A stretch of 64,000 bases of DNA from Schistocephalus solidus (taxonomy: Eukaryota > Platyhelminthes > Cestoda > Diphyllobothriidea > Diphyllobothriidae): the NCBI GenBank assembly GCA_017591395.1, contig WEDG01003495.1, forward strand, positions 37,009 through 101,008. The letters run 5' to 3'. A program made the translations under genes and the position numbers. Of this stretch, positions 24,601-36,124 are shown in pieces. The notes beneath the pieces were generated by a model that did no database searches, had not been told where the DNA came from, and saw only the letters and a list, made by a program, of their open reading frames with translations. Position 1 is the stretch's first letter. Every line of letters begins with the position of its first letter.

Positions 24601-25277
24601 TGTGTGAATGTATCAGTATCAGTATATTTGAGTGGACAGTGCGGACAGTTGAGGCGTATGTACGTTAGTGCTCATGGTACTAGTTCGCCAGTTAAAATGT
24701 TACTGATCTAATACGAATCCAACTAATGAAAATTATCTGGACATACTTCAGGAAGGTGGAAAAGGAGGAAGAGGATCGAGATGGAGACCTGTTGGGTGAG
24801 ACTTCTTGGCGTCTTTGGACCAACTAACTTGCCATCAAGGGCGAACTTGGCTCCAGAGCATGGACACTGGATTTTCGTCAAGTCTCGACAGCCGGTTGTC
24901 AACTTCTCCGCTCTCGTCAGTCCTTCATCTCATCCCCTACTGCCCCAAGCAAAAGCAAAAATCGTCAGGATCTCAGGCCGCCGCCAAACAAGCAAGAGTC
25001 ATATTCGAATCTTTCACATTCCACCAGATGCAGCAGTCCACAGCCCCGGTCTCTGAACCTGACCATGTGCATAATTAATGCTGTTTGGCTGAACATGCAG
25101 TTTCACACTAAGAACTTCCACTGGGCAGGCTGGGGCCAGATTTATAATTCCATGGAGGCCACTGGCCTGACTTTCCTCCTATTCGGTCCTGAGCCAGAGT
25201 AAGTTTCTCCTTTGCTTCGCTTTGGGAAGGAAACGTTGAGGACGTTTGTGCAATAAGAATAAGCTGTATATATACAT
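24601..25277. other. No recognisable gene
   Basis: Two overlapping plus frames (24781-25056 and 24806-25078) are open but lack recognisable features. Probably retroelement-derived because of the surroundings. Confidence 0.3.
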
Positions 25278-25432
25278 GACACCGGTTTGAGGTGGGGGAG
25301 GAAGAGAGTGCGGAAGCTGCAGTGCAAGGCTACTATCGATCCACGCGCAAGTCACCGTCCCTGCACCACCATGGTTTAGAGCATACGGTGGATATCGTCG
25401 GAATACGACAGTGGAACTGTCGTGTGTGTGTG
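25278..25432 (+). repeat. RTE-associated UTR repeat, copy 2 of 3
   Basis: Shares GACACCGGTT, GAAGAGAGTGCGGAAGCTGC, CGCGCAAGTCACCGTCCCTG and GAGCATACGGTGGATATCGT with the copies at 20.4 kb and 28.5 kb. Confidence 0.65.
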
Positions 25433-25979
25433 TAGACGGTATTAGGTAGGGGTAGCAACACACAGAGAGAATTTGGTCACTCCATTTGTCCCGTACTGGT
25501 GGTGAATACTTCTATGGCTGCCTCTAACTGGTACCCAACTCTTACTTTTGACTCCTCGTAGCTGGGCTCTTCCCAGCGGCCACACCCCGGGCAACCGTCA
25601 CGACCGGAGGGCTAAACCAGGTTAGGGTCTCCGGTGCTGTGTGCCTCCACACCCGGTATGTCTGACTCCCTAACTTCCCACTTCCCTCCTCTCAAAAAGT
25701 CCTATGATGGGGGCTAGACAGCCACCCCGTAAGCGGCCCAGCCCAAATCGAGTCGCTCTCCTACTAAAACAAAACCGTGACCCATAGTGGATTTCAGTAG
25801 CCATCTAGGATTTTCAAGCAGCCACATTTAGGGACAGCACTACTTGCCTCCTCGCGGAGGAAGGTGCTAGAAAAGGTGCCCTAAACAAATGCTGGGTCAC
25901 ACGTATTCTGCCGCCGGCCACGGCTCACTGATCACAAAATACGCGGTCGTAAAACTCAAACAAACAACAACACCCCCGT

Positions 25980-27780
25980 CCCCATCCCCCGCGCTACACC
26001 CTCTGGGCTGCTCGGGTGAGTTCGCTCACACTAGCAGCCTGGAATGTTCGTTCCCTTTTCGACAATCCGAGGATCAACCGGCCGTAACGGCGGACGGTGG
26101 TAGTCGCTTGAGAACTGGCGCGCTACAAGGTGGACATTGCTGCTCTCAGCGAGACCCGATTCTCTGAGCAGGGTCAGCTGGAGGTGTAAGCCGACGACAC
26201 CTTCTTCTGGACCGGCCAGCCAAAGGCAGAGTGACGCGAAGCTGGTGCCGCCTTTCCCATCCGGAATGACATCGTGCGGCGTCTGCCCTATCTGCCGCAG
26301 GGTATCAATGACCGCCTGATGAGCCAACGCCTGCCTCTTCAGGGAGACAAGTTCGCCAACATCATCAGCGCCTAAGCTCCCCAATGACGAGCTGTGATGC
26401 GGTGAAGGACAAATTTTACGAGGACCTGCACGCCTTGCTGGCGACTGTGCCGAAAGAGGACAAGTTAATTGTCCTTGGTGACTTCAATGCCCGCGTCGGG
26501 ATGGACCACGCTGCCTGGGAGGGAGTACTAGGTCCCCGCGGTCTCGGTAGCTATAACGATAACGGCCTCTTTCTTCTGCGCACCTGTGCGAAACACCGTC
26601 TCCTGCGGATCAACACCTTCGTCCGCATTCCGACGCGGGAAAAGGCCAGGTGGATGCACCCTCGGTCGCGGCGCTGACAGCTGCTGGACTATGTTCTCGT
26701 CCGAAGGCGAGATCGACAGGACGTGCTGGCAACCAAGGTGATCCGCGATGACGATGGTTGGACAGATCACCACCTCGTCATCTTCCAGATGAGGCTCCAA
26801 CTGCAACACCGACGAAGGCCCCATGTTAAGCGGCTGCCAGGTAAGTTAAATACTCTTTTGTTAAATTTTCCTGCTCACTGTTTTGATTTCAGCAACCAAG
26901 TAACCGAAAAACTGGAGAACCTGCATGCTCCAGATATTAACGGCACCGTGGAAACACGATGGTGCCAACTGCGAAATCTCATCCAGCCCACCGTCCTCGA
27001 AGTCTTCGGACGCGCACGCCTTCAAAACCAGGACTATTTTGACGACAATTACGCCAACATCAGCAACCTACTCGCGGAGAAGAATCGAATACACAAAGCC
27101 TACATGGACCTTTGGACTGACGCCAACAAAGCAGCCTTCTTCAGCTTCCGCCGCCTTGTACAGCAACCGCTACGGTGTATGCAGGACGCCTGGATGGTCC
27201 GAAGGTCTGAGGAGATCCAGAGATATACGGACCGCAATGAAATGAAAAAACTTTTTCAAAGACATCAAGGCAATCTACGGCCCGTGTATCAAGGGAACCG
27301 CAACGCTGCTCAGCTCTGACGGAACAACACTTCTGACAGAGAAAACCCAATTTCTGAAGCGCTGGGCTGAGCACTTCAGAAGTATCCTTAATTGCTTATC
27401 AGCAATCTCCGATGCTTCCATTGAACGGCTACCTGAAGCGGACACGAACAATGACCTGGATTTGCCGCCTACTCTAACGGAATCCATCCGGACTGTGCAA
27501 CAGATTTCCAGTGGAAAAGCACCGAGATCCGACGCAATCCCACCAGCGAACCAGTGCCATGAGCACCAGCATACACTTGTCGCACTCGGCTCAACTTTCC
27601 GCACTGCCCACGCACATTGACACACCGCATGGGCCTCTTAGGTCACATGCGTCTCCATGAAAACCTGCGGTAGAAAACCGCCGGCTTTACCACAACAGTA
27701 CATCTCTCCCATCAGCCTCCACACCCCACATGATCACACGCAACACCACAAAAAAACATGCTCTCAGTCTGCATAGCTGA
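25980..27780 (+). mobile_element. RTE-like retrotransposon with the RT domain deleted
   Basis: Bases about 26.0-26.2 kb hold the degraded start of an APE-type endonuclease (a frame containing VDIAALSETRFSEQGQLE). Bases 26384-26677 hold its core, [15 protein letters not shown], with the catalytic GDFN. Bases 26723-27319 carry the end of the endonuclease (GWTDHHLVIF, the SDH-like site with Thr) and the linker before RT. A shifted frame continues with GPCIKGTATLLSSDGTTLLT to ISSGKAPRSDAIPP at about 27.54 kb. There the sequence jumps to a zinc-finger tail (LNFPHCPRTLTHRMGLLGHM, about 27.59-27.66 kb). The whole RT is missing. No complete protein can be made. Confidence 0.85.
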
Positions 27781-27839
27781 TTAAGAGGCAAGTATGATCC
27801 TCGGCTCTTTCTCCATGTGACTTGAGATGGAGAATATCA

Positions 27840-28460
27840 CGGGGCGATAAGCGACGCGGGTTACAAGGTTGCCAACTGACAATTACACTCAAACCTCGCA
27901 GTCAGTCCAATGTGCGTTGTGTGGAGTGGCTGACTGGTGGTCTGAGAGTCAGGCTGCGATGACTCCTTACCGGGACCTCTGGTTATCTCAGACCTGTGAG
28001 ATGTGAGCCATTCAACCCCTTGTTGTGTGAAACCCTGGTGCTTGTGTTTGGGGGCCAAGTCGTGTATATAGTACGCGTAGATGAGGTCACCAGCAGCTTT
28101 ACCCACTTCCGCATCAGACCTCTGACCGGCTCGGACGGTGGTCTGATTTTGGGGGTGGGGAAGAGAGTGAGGTCGACGGCTCAGCGCATTTTCCTCACTT
28201 TAAACAATCTGAAGCGCTTGAAACTATCACGGTGCGCTAAAAGCCATGGCTTGGAAAGTTGCCAACTGGCGGGATAACTGGGACCACGTGGTCAGCCCAG
28301 TGCGTGTTTTGTGTGGTGGCTGACTGGTGGACTGAGAGTCAGGCTGCGATCCTCCTTTATGGCACTCCCATTCCGGGGGAGCCGAGCCAGGTGTGGTGGT
28401 ACGCCCAGGGCCATTCAAGCCGCACCAGCCACCTGCGCCCTCTCCCGCATTCGGTCCTCT
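27840..28460 (-). repeat. Two tandem-like RTE-associated UTR repeats
   Basis: Two related units (about 27.86-28.10 and 28.23-28.46 kb) share GTGTGGAGTGGCTGACTGGT / TGTGTGGTGGCTGACTGGTG, then a stretch like CTGAGAGTCAGGCTGCGATG. On the minus strand they match 23.85-24.07 kb. No coding content. Confidence 0.6.
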
Positions 28461-28469
28461 TGACTCTGT

Positions 28470-28640
28470 CATGACACCGGGTTCAGGTGAGGGAGGAGAA
28501 GAGAGTGTGGTAGCTGCAGCGCAAGGTTAATATCACTTTAAACTAATCCATGCGCAAGTCACCGTCCCTGCACCACCATGGTGAGAAGCATACGGTGGAC
28601 TTCATCGAACTACAATGATCAAACTGTCGGTTCACCAGTC
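28470..28640 (+). repeat. RTE-associated UTR repeat, copy 3 of 3
   Basis: Shares GACACCGGGTTCAGGTGAGG, GCGCAAGTCACCGTCCCTGC and GAAGCATACGGTGGAC with 20.4 and 25.3 kb. It adjoins the zinc-finger end of the minus RTE copy. Confidence 0.65.
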
Positions 28641-31580
28641 TCTGTGCGATGGATTCGCAGGCCGATACGTGAGGTGAAGGTGCGGTTACAGTGTGGACAA
28701 GTTGGGACCGAGTCCATATCACTGGTGTTGACGGTGGTAGAGTAGATGTGTGACGGTGGGTCGTGGTTGTGGAGGCAGCAGCCGTCCCAGCAGAGGTTGA
28801 GGAGAGGATGCCGGCGAGAGATGGCGACAGAGAATCGGGAGCATATTTAGGAATATTAATCGGTATGCGGGCGGGCCAGATTTGGATGGGAAGGCATCAG
28901 TTGGTGTCGTCCGGGTGCTACAGTTTGTCTGAAGATGTCAAATAAGACCGCATAGTGCCTGGAATGTTCGTTGATACTGTGAGCACGTTTGGGGTGGTTG
29001 AGTTTTAGCGTTTCAAGGCGGTGGCAGTTGGGATTTACCAGCTTTTCCTTTGAATTTTGCGGTGATTTTGAGGTCGGATTGGCAGTTCACTGCTCCTGTC
29101 TTCACTGTTCTCCTCCAGGTTGGTCGGTTCTAGGCGAGGCCTCTCAGTTTTCTGAGCTGATATGCAGTTGCTTTAAGGAAGTCTTCAGCGTATCCTTGTA
29201 GCACCGCACTTGAGTCCCTTTATCGACGATAACCCGCAACGCCATTTCCTAATAAAATTCGTTTGGGCAGTCGTTCGCCATCCATCCTCAAGTGGCGGCT
29301 GATCCAGCACAATTGGCGTTGTCTCAGTAGGGCGTAGATTTCGAGGAGGCCTATCCATTCCAGCACTTATGCTTCTGGGATTCGTTGCTGCCATCTCAGC
29401 TTTAATATCCACCGGAGACAGCTGACTTAACATTGGTTGACCTTCCGAGCTTACTTCTGGTACGCCGTTCGGGTCTCTGATCCATGCAGCAGCGTCAGTA
29501 AGATGGCAGCTTTGTACATCATGAGCTTGGTGCTGAGGTGGAGACCGTGACGATTCCAGACGATGTTCTGCAGTGAACCAAAGGCTTGGTTGGCTTTGAA
29601 GATCCGATGGGCCACCTTATCGTCGATTTCAGTGCTGTGGGAGAGGATGCTGCCTAGGAAGGTGAAGACGTCAACGGCTTGCAGTTGGATGCCATCGATG
29701 TCACCGCAAAGTTAAAGGTAGGTGGTGTTGGGCACCGTTTAGGGCATGACCACCATTTTGTTTGTGTTGATGGTCAGACCGAAGTTGTCGAAGGCGGCGG
29801 CGAAGAGGTCCATGCTCCTTTGCATGTCCCCTTCTATCGTTTCGTTGAGAGCGCAATCGACGGAGAAGAGAAGTTCATGGACGGTAGTTGTGGATAAATG
29901 TGACTGGACGTTAATTCGCGATGAGTTACGAGTTGGTTATATATCCTGAAGGCGACGGGGATCCCGGGGCGTCCACTAACACGGCAGAAAACGTGAGACT
30001 GAAGATCATAGGCATGAAAATGCAGCCCTGCTTCACTCCGTTAGTCACTGCAACTGCCTGCGAAACGACTCATCCTCATGCCATCCTGCCATGCTGGAGC
30101 TGGCGCACCATGTGAGTGAATGGCTCGGGATAGCCAATTTTCGGCAGGATTCTTCACAGTCCTTTCCGATGTACCATGTCAAAGGCTTTCGTCAGATACA
30201 TGAAGCTAAAGTAGAGGTAGATCCGCGTCTCCTGACACTTTTCCTGCAGCCGACTTGCAGCGACGATCATGTCGGTGGTACCGCGATGACGGCAGAAGTC
30301 ACACCGAGGTTCCAATAGGAGTCCTCATTCCAGATGGTTGTTAAGATGATTAAGGGGAAGGCAGATGAAGATTTTTCCGGCGATGTTGAGCAGCAGGATT
30401 CCTCTGTGGTTGTCACAGAGTTGGTAGTTCCCTTTTTTCTTGGAGAGATGGATGATCGTGGTGTCCTAAAAATCCTGGAGGAACTATCCTTGGCAGAAAA
30501 TTCCCTGGAATAGTGCTGTGAGGTGATTTTTAAGTTGCTTGTAAATTTGTAACGGCGATCGTGTCTGATCCGCGTGCTTTCCTGCTGGAGAGCTTTTGCA
30601 TGCCCAGATGGTTTCTTGGAGAGAGGGCGGGAGATCAGTATCGGAGTTGGTCTCCACTTGAGGCAGTGGGACGATGGCGACGTCGGAGATGGTGGAGTGG
30701 CAGTTGAGGACGCTTTTGAAGTGCTCGGTCCAGTGCTCCAGAATTTGCGTCTTCTCAGTTAGAAGATGGTTCCATCAGCACTGAGAAGGGGAGCGGGTCC
30801 TTTGGCTGTGGGGCCGTAGACAGCCTTGAACGCAGCAAAGAAGTTCTTTGGTTCGTTGCGAACCGCGTACACTTCGATCTTCCTGGCTTTCCAGCCGTCT
30901 AGGCATCCTGCTTTCTCCGCAGCCGCTTTTGCACAAGGCGGTGACTTCGGAACAAGGCTGCTTTGTTTGTGTCGATAGGACGGTCAACGTGGTATTTGTG
31001 CAGCCGGTTCCTCTCAACGAGCAAATTGCTAATGGCTGCGTCCTGCCATCGACCAGTCCTGGTGCTGACAAATTGCACGGTCGAGGACATCCAGGGCAGT
31101 GGATTGGACCGTGTCCCTCAGTTGACACAATCGTTGCTGAAATGGAAATGGTGAGAAGGCACATTCACCAAAACAGTATCCAACTTACCTGGTGGATGCT
31201 TACCTTGAGGTCTTCTGCTTGGCTGTAGACGAACCCTCGTATTGAAGAGGACGAGGCGATGATCGGTCCATCCGTCGGCACACAGGGCCGTCTTTCTCTC
31301 AAGCACACCCTACTAGTTTAACTTCCGGACGAGGATATAATCCAGCGGGTGCCGGTGCCTCGACCGGGGGGTGCATCCAGGTCGCCTTCTTCCTCATCGG
31401 AAGACGGAAGAAGGTATTGGTCAGGATGAGGTTGTGCTCTGCGCAGTTTTGCAGAAGGAACAAGACACTGTAGTTGAAGTCACCGAGGCCATGGGGGCCC
31501 AGAAATCGTCTCCACGTAACACGGTCTGTGCCGACTCGGGCGTTGAAGTCCCCAAGGGGGTGTGGTGGCCTAGCAACCAT
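28620..31580 (-). mobile_element. RTE-like retrotransposon, near-complete RT and finger tail, 5'-truncated, dead
   Basis: Minus-strand order: endonuclease from [10 protein letters not shown] (about 31.56 kb); DNA-contacting GWTDHRLVLF (about 31.27 kb); linker with GTIFLTEKTQILEHWTEHFK (about 30.77 kb); RT with CDNHRGILLLNIAGKIF (about 30.4 kb); the catalytic region reading ELLFSVDCALNE (about 29.87 kb) where FADDCAL is expected; thumb with [17 protein letters not shown] text and [20 protein letters not shown] (about 29.55 kb). A finger TCPHCNRTFTSRIGLRIHRT follows (about 28.67 kb), missing four residues between GL and RIH. Several stops occur. The 5' end is cut inside the endonuclease and abuts a Penelope-like 3' fragment. 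Confidence 0.88.
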
Positions 31581-31710
31581 GCCCTATAAATACTGCGTCC
31601 CTTGTACCCCCTTTTAAACTTTTGTGTAACTGGCTCTGAAGATGGCTTTGAGAGAGAATTCGAAACTTTAAGCTAATAAAGCTCTTGTTCTAGTGATCGT
31701 GTCTCCTTCC
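31565..31710 (+). repeat. Penelope-like 3' terminal fragment
   Basis: CCCTATAAATACTGCGTCCC ... CTGAAGATGGCTTTGAGAGA ... GCTAATAAAGCTCTTGTTCT matches 7.24-7.40 kb and 6.18-6.30 kb in order. Confidence 0.6.
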
Positions 31711-32455
31711 TCACTAAGGACAATGAACTTCCTCCTAACGTCACGGGAAATAAAATCGCCGAAAAATCGACTAACAGTCTTCGCAGCAGAGTCGATGAAA
31801 CTTGTGCCAGTGTAGTTCCCACACGTTTATCATCTTCATTCTTGAATAGGCACGGGGAAAGTGGAGGTTGCTGATGGATACAAGGCAATATAAGTAGGTT
31901 CTCAAGCATCTCCAGCATAGAATCATGCTTGCTTTTTCCATCCTCCAATCAAGACATGTCAATGCGACAAGCCATGATGATCCTTGCAAAGCTAATTATC
32001 TTCCTCCCTGAGGACGAGCATAAGGATAGCGGAGCCCCAGTCACCATACTATCCTTATTAGTTAATTAGCCCTGTGTATGCAGGCCGTCAGTCTCCACGT
32101 AAGGCCTGCGGACTTTAGGGCGGGTGCCTTCTTTCGAGGCCACCTTTTTACTGCGCATCTACAGTACTGTATCACTCAACCCTTCGTGCAATAAAGGTCA
32201 TGCGAAGCTTGTGGACAGAAGAAGGATGAAATTTCGCTTTTTAAGATAGAGATAATTGATTGCTAATTGAGATTTAAAAGGCGCTGTAGTCAGAGCCCCA
32301 TTGTCAGCAACGAAGTCGCCATTCATATCGCAAACTTAGTCACTTGACATAGTACACCAAGCAGCAACCTGATGAATTAGTTGGTATAATTTTTTTTTAT
32401 CGTGGACGTTGCTCCCACACCCTTAATATCTCATTTCGATTCCATATTTCATGAG
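31711..32455. other. No recognisable gene
   Basis: Two overlapping minus frames (31673-31989) have no recognised domain. Nothing further supported. Confidence 0.3.
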
Positions 32456-32645
32456 TTCAATTAGGCTATCTGATTGTCTTTTTTAGGGACTCGGCAGAGT
32501 GCATCTAGCCTGCACCCTCGCCACAGACAACTGTGTGGTTAAAGCGAGCCAATTATGAAAAAATTGGCGAACTCGAACGCACAACAGAAAGGCGAAGACT
32601 TTGGTAAAGCCAACGCTACAACCCCCTGAGCTACGAGGTCCCAAC
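32456..32645 (-). mobile_element. tRNA-derived SINE, minus strand
   Basis: On the minus strand a near-perfect A-box TAGCTCAGGGGG (32633-32622) is followed by a B-box-like GCGTTCGAGTTCG (32580-32568), spaced about 50 bases apart. A non-tRNA body runs to about 32.46 kb. Spacing and missing stem pairing exclude a functional tRNA. Confidence 0.6.
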
Positions 32646-32699
32646 AGGAGCCAAGAGTTTAATCACACTTGGATCAAGTTACCTGCCCAGCGTATTGAA

Positions 32700-32945
32700 A
32701 TATATAGAATTCAAAAATCCTGGTACAGTAGATTGACTGCATAAGCAAGATTTTTTAAGCAATAAATCTAGAATATGCCATATGACTATCAGGGCATTTT
32801 GGATAAATAATGAATTCGATCCAATCGCGAAAAAAATCATCGACGCCGGTGGGATTAGAACACACGGCTGGAAGGAGGAGGTTTCAGTACAGCCAAACAC
32901 TATAATCACCTGGTCTAATGTATGATTCTTGCCCTGATGCAACCA
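32700..32945 (-). mobile_element. Second tRNA-derived SINE, minus strand
   Basis: The minus strand has AGGTGATTATAGTGTTTGG (A-box-like, about 32912), then GTGTGTTCTAATCCCACCGG (B-box-like, about 32.86 kb). A body follows towards 32.70 kb. It is of a different type from the neighbour at 32.46-32.65 kb. Confidence 0.45.
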
Positions 32946-35845
32946 CTGCCATATTGCTGAGTGTATCTGAAAATTCTCCCAACAACCTCATGTGTGTTGG
33001 CAATTAACGGCTGCTTCTGACTTTAATTCAAGCTTCAAAACGAGACCAGGTTTCCGTTTTTAGAGCCTTAGATGCCTTTAGCTGTCGTGTTTGGCAGCTT
33101 TTCACGAGATATTTTTGGCTCAGACGTATGTTACCAGAAACAGCATCAAACTCGTTGGTGTTGCTAGTCTCAGCAACAGTTGCCGATCCACTTTTATGCA
33201 GCAGAAGCACGTACCTTGAGCCGAAAATAATTGAAGTCTGTCCCACTGACCTCGAAACCATAGGCCGAAAGCCAGGTTAACATAGGTGTGCCTGAAAGAA
33301 GTGAGTTGCGGTAACAAGTTAACGTAGAAATGTGTCCTGCTATGGCATCGCGAAGTAGGTTTATACCGTCAACCTACATGATTGCTAGAGTATTAGGCCA
33401 AATTCAGTCACTTCAGTCGCCGGAAATAGTAAACAGTTATAGACGAGGGGAATTTCCAAGCGTTTTTGCAGCATCAAGCCGAAAATTTCTTTCTCCTGTT
33501 GCCGGTGTTCGTGTTTAGACAGAAACGATAAAGGTTAGTACGGCATCCTTTCAGCTGTAGGTACGTCAGTCAGGCATTTGCTGGTTGCTAATCAAGAAAT
33601 GTTTGATTTGGCTTTCGATCTGACATATCATATACCATTTCCGTAAATGAGGTCGCTAGCTGACGGCAGCATTGCGTTCTTCGAGGGGCGAAATATACGA
33701 ATGTTAACCTCACGGTACACGTTGGGTCCATCTGTGTAATCCAAAAGTGGTCTCCGGGTATTTTCGGCCTACAAGGCGGCAATGGAACCGATAGCTTACA
33801 CGATGGCCCTTCGTTCTAGCAATGCCACAGTAGTGGCTAGCTGCCTTACCAGTTCTGGAACGTGTGCCTCTTGTTTAACAATTTAAGCATTAGGAAGGTC
33901 CCTTTTCTCGAACCAAAAGAACCCGCACGATGGTTATCCGAAGTTATATTCTGGTAGACAACTAGAAAGAACGGCTAGAACAATGTCAAGAGTGTGAAAA
34001 CCGAGGACGAAAGCAAGCCATAAAACAACCTATAGGATCAGTCCGGTTGGCCTAAGCAACGAAGTCCGACTTCCAAACGTCCGTCCGCTACAGGAATCAC
34101 CTCAACCGAAATAAATTTTATGTGGTCTAAACTGTAGCAAGGGAGTCGTGTAATCAATAACTGGTATGTATACGACGACATCGAAAATTTTAGACTAGGA
34201 GTTGTCCGGAGACAGTTTTATTCAACCAGAAAAGCATTAGCCCTTTATTTCATTATTCCACCCGGATCATTAAACAAATAAGTTGTTCAATTCGTTTCGA
34301 GAAGTTAAGTCTTCTCTCAACAGTCAACAAAGTAACTTGTGGAACGAGACAACGGAATTCGCGATAACAGAGATGATCCGAATATAAGCGTGTCAGAATG
34401 TCTACAGTCAGTGACCGATATCGGGAACTGCTAACCAACAGTCTGAACAGCGTGGGGCTATAAGATTAACTATCGTGTAGCCTAAAATCAAGATCCTTCG
34501 GACACGACAGGATGTCGGCTCTTGAATGCACTTCTTCTCGGCCACCTAAAGATATTTGCCGTATTAATTTCAGATGCCCTTATAAATTCCAATACAATGT
34601 ATTGAAAAAGTAAACAAAAATATTTTCTGGGGTATTCATTTGGCAGCGAATCACGCCTTCAGATTTTATATCACAGGAAGGATATATTTAGGTTTTAAAA
34701 AATTTCCGAATCCCCGAATACTTTTAAGTGCGAAGTGACTAATCGTTTGCGTTTATGACAAGTCTAAAAACCGTATACTTTCCGAGTTAGTAAAAGCATA
34801 CATTCCTGGATGTCATTTAGATACTATGTTGTTCTTAAAATTTGTAACGGATGTGGACTATGTTGCATGCTTCATGATGGGCACTAGAAAACGAAAGAAG
34901 ACGTTATTTGAATGAACATTGTACATGAGCAAAAACTTTGTGAAACATTTCTTCGATTATAAAATGTAAAGACGACGTAAATGGCTGCCAAATGAGTACA
35001 AGAAAGGATATTTTGTGGATGTTTCCCATAAACGTGCATGAACTTGTAAGGGCAACGAAAATCTATAGCAAAAATACATGCTACTTCATTAGCCTTTTTT
35101 ACCGAATTCGATCTTTGCATGCGACCGAAAGGAAGAGCATCAAAAAGCCGGCATCCTGGCCTGTCTGTCATGCCACATGACGATTAATATTACAAACACA
35201 CTTGAGTAATCTTCCCCAATCGAAAACGCGTTTCAACAATTTGGTTAATATTTAATGAGCTTGGTAACTCACTGTACGACTCCTAAACTAGGTCGGCAAA
35301 AGTGGTGCATATTGACCATGAAATACCGAAAATCGAGTTGCGTAACAATTGGCGAAAACGATGTGTGGATTCGGAAGATACACCTGTGGTAGTCAGCTTC
35401 TCGTTACTAACGGCAAAGATGGATAATTTACTATTCACACTCAGAAACAGTCCAGCATACGAGCTGAAAAAAGAAGACTAATTTTGAAATGAATGCATAG
35501 CGCGGCCGAAACGCGTACACTACACTGCAAATTCCTAGGATGCATCCCTGGTTAAGGAGCGTTCGATAAAACTACAAATATAACTGCTCAGATGCACCAG
35601 AAAGTCCATCCCTGTCCTCAAAAGCAGATTGAGTTAGAAGGAAACTCGGAAAAGTTCTACAAACTCGTGTCAAGGGAAGCAGTACTGTGCTGAGAACGCG
35701 TTTAAGCCTATTCGCACCTAGGCGGCAAGAGGAAGTGATTTCTCCATGTCTATACCGTGTAGCAAAAATGTTTACATATTTATATTTTCCATCCGTCTAA
35801 CAAACGGATCTCAACCCAAAAGGACGAAAGCGGTTTATGGAATTT
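32946..35845. other. Gene-poor stretch downstream of the UBE2R gene
   Basis: Scattered short open frames occur (for example 33120-33317 minus, 33588-33782 minus, 34884-35171 minus), none with recognisable domains or splice-consistent homology. No clear repeat match within the window. Confidence 0.35.
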
Positions 35846-36124
35846 CCTATTTATTGAATCCCTATTTCCACCTATTGCCTAGTTAGTGAGATTTAAAGTA
35901 AGACATAAATGATGCATTTGTATACTTATATACAAGCAGAGAATAAAAATGAAAGAACTGTAATAATGGAAAATATGCCAAGAACCCTTAAGGAAGATCG
36001 CTGGAAGCGACAGCCGCCAGTGATCGTGGCGGCGAAATATTCGGGGTTGAGCAGTGGATAGTAGTCTGAAAAATGCAGCCCATCCAACAGCAGAGTGCAC
36101 CCGGACAGGAGCAAAGTCATACAG

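Noticed and set aside
26384..27319. Host exonuclease/endonuclease gene
   Set aside because: GDFNARVG and the downstream linker are RTE-type retroelement features, the frame breaks at 26.68-26.72 kb, and a finger tail follows.
30848..31228. 126-codon plus-strand open frame
   Set aside because: It is antisense to the endonuclease-RT linker of the minus RTE copy, which explains it fully.
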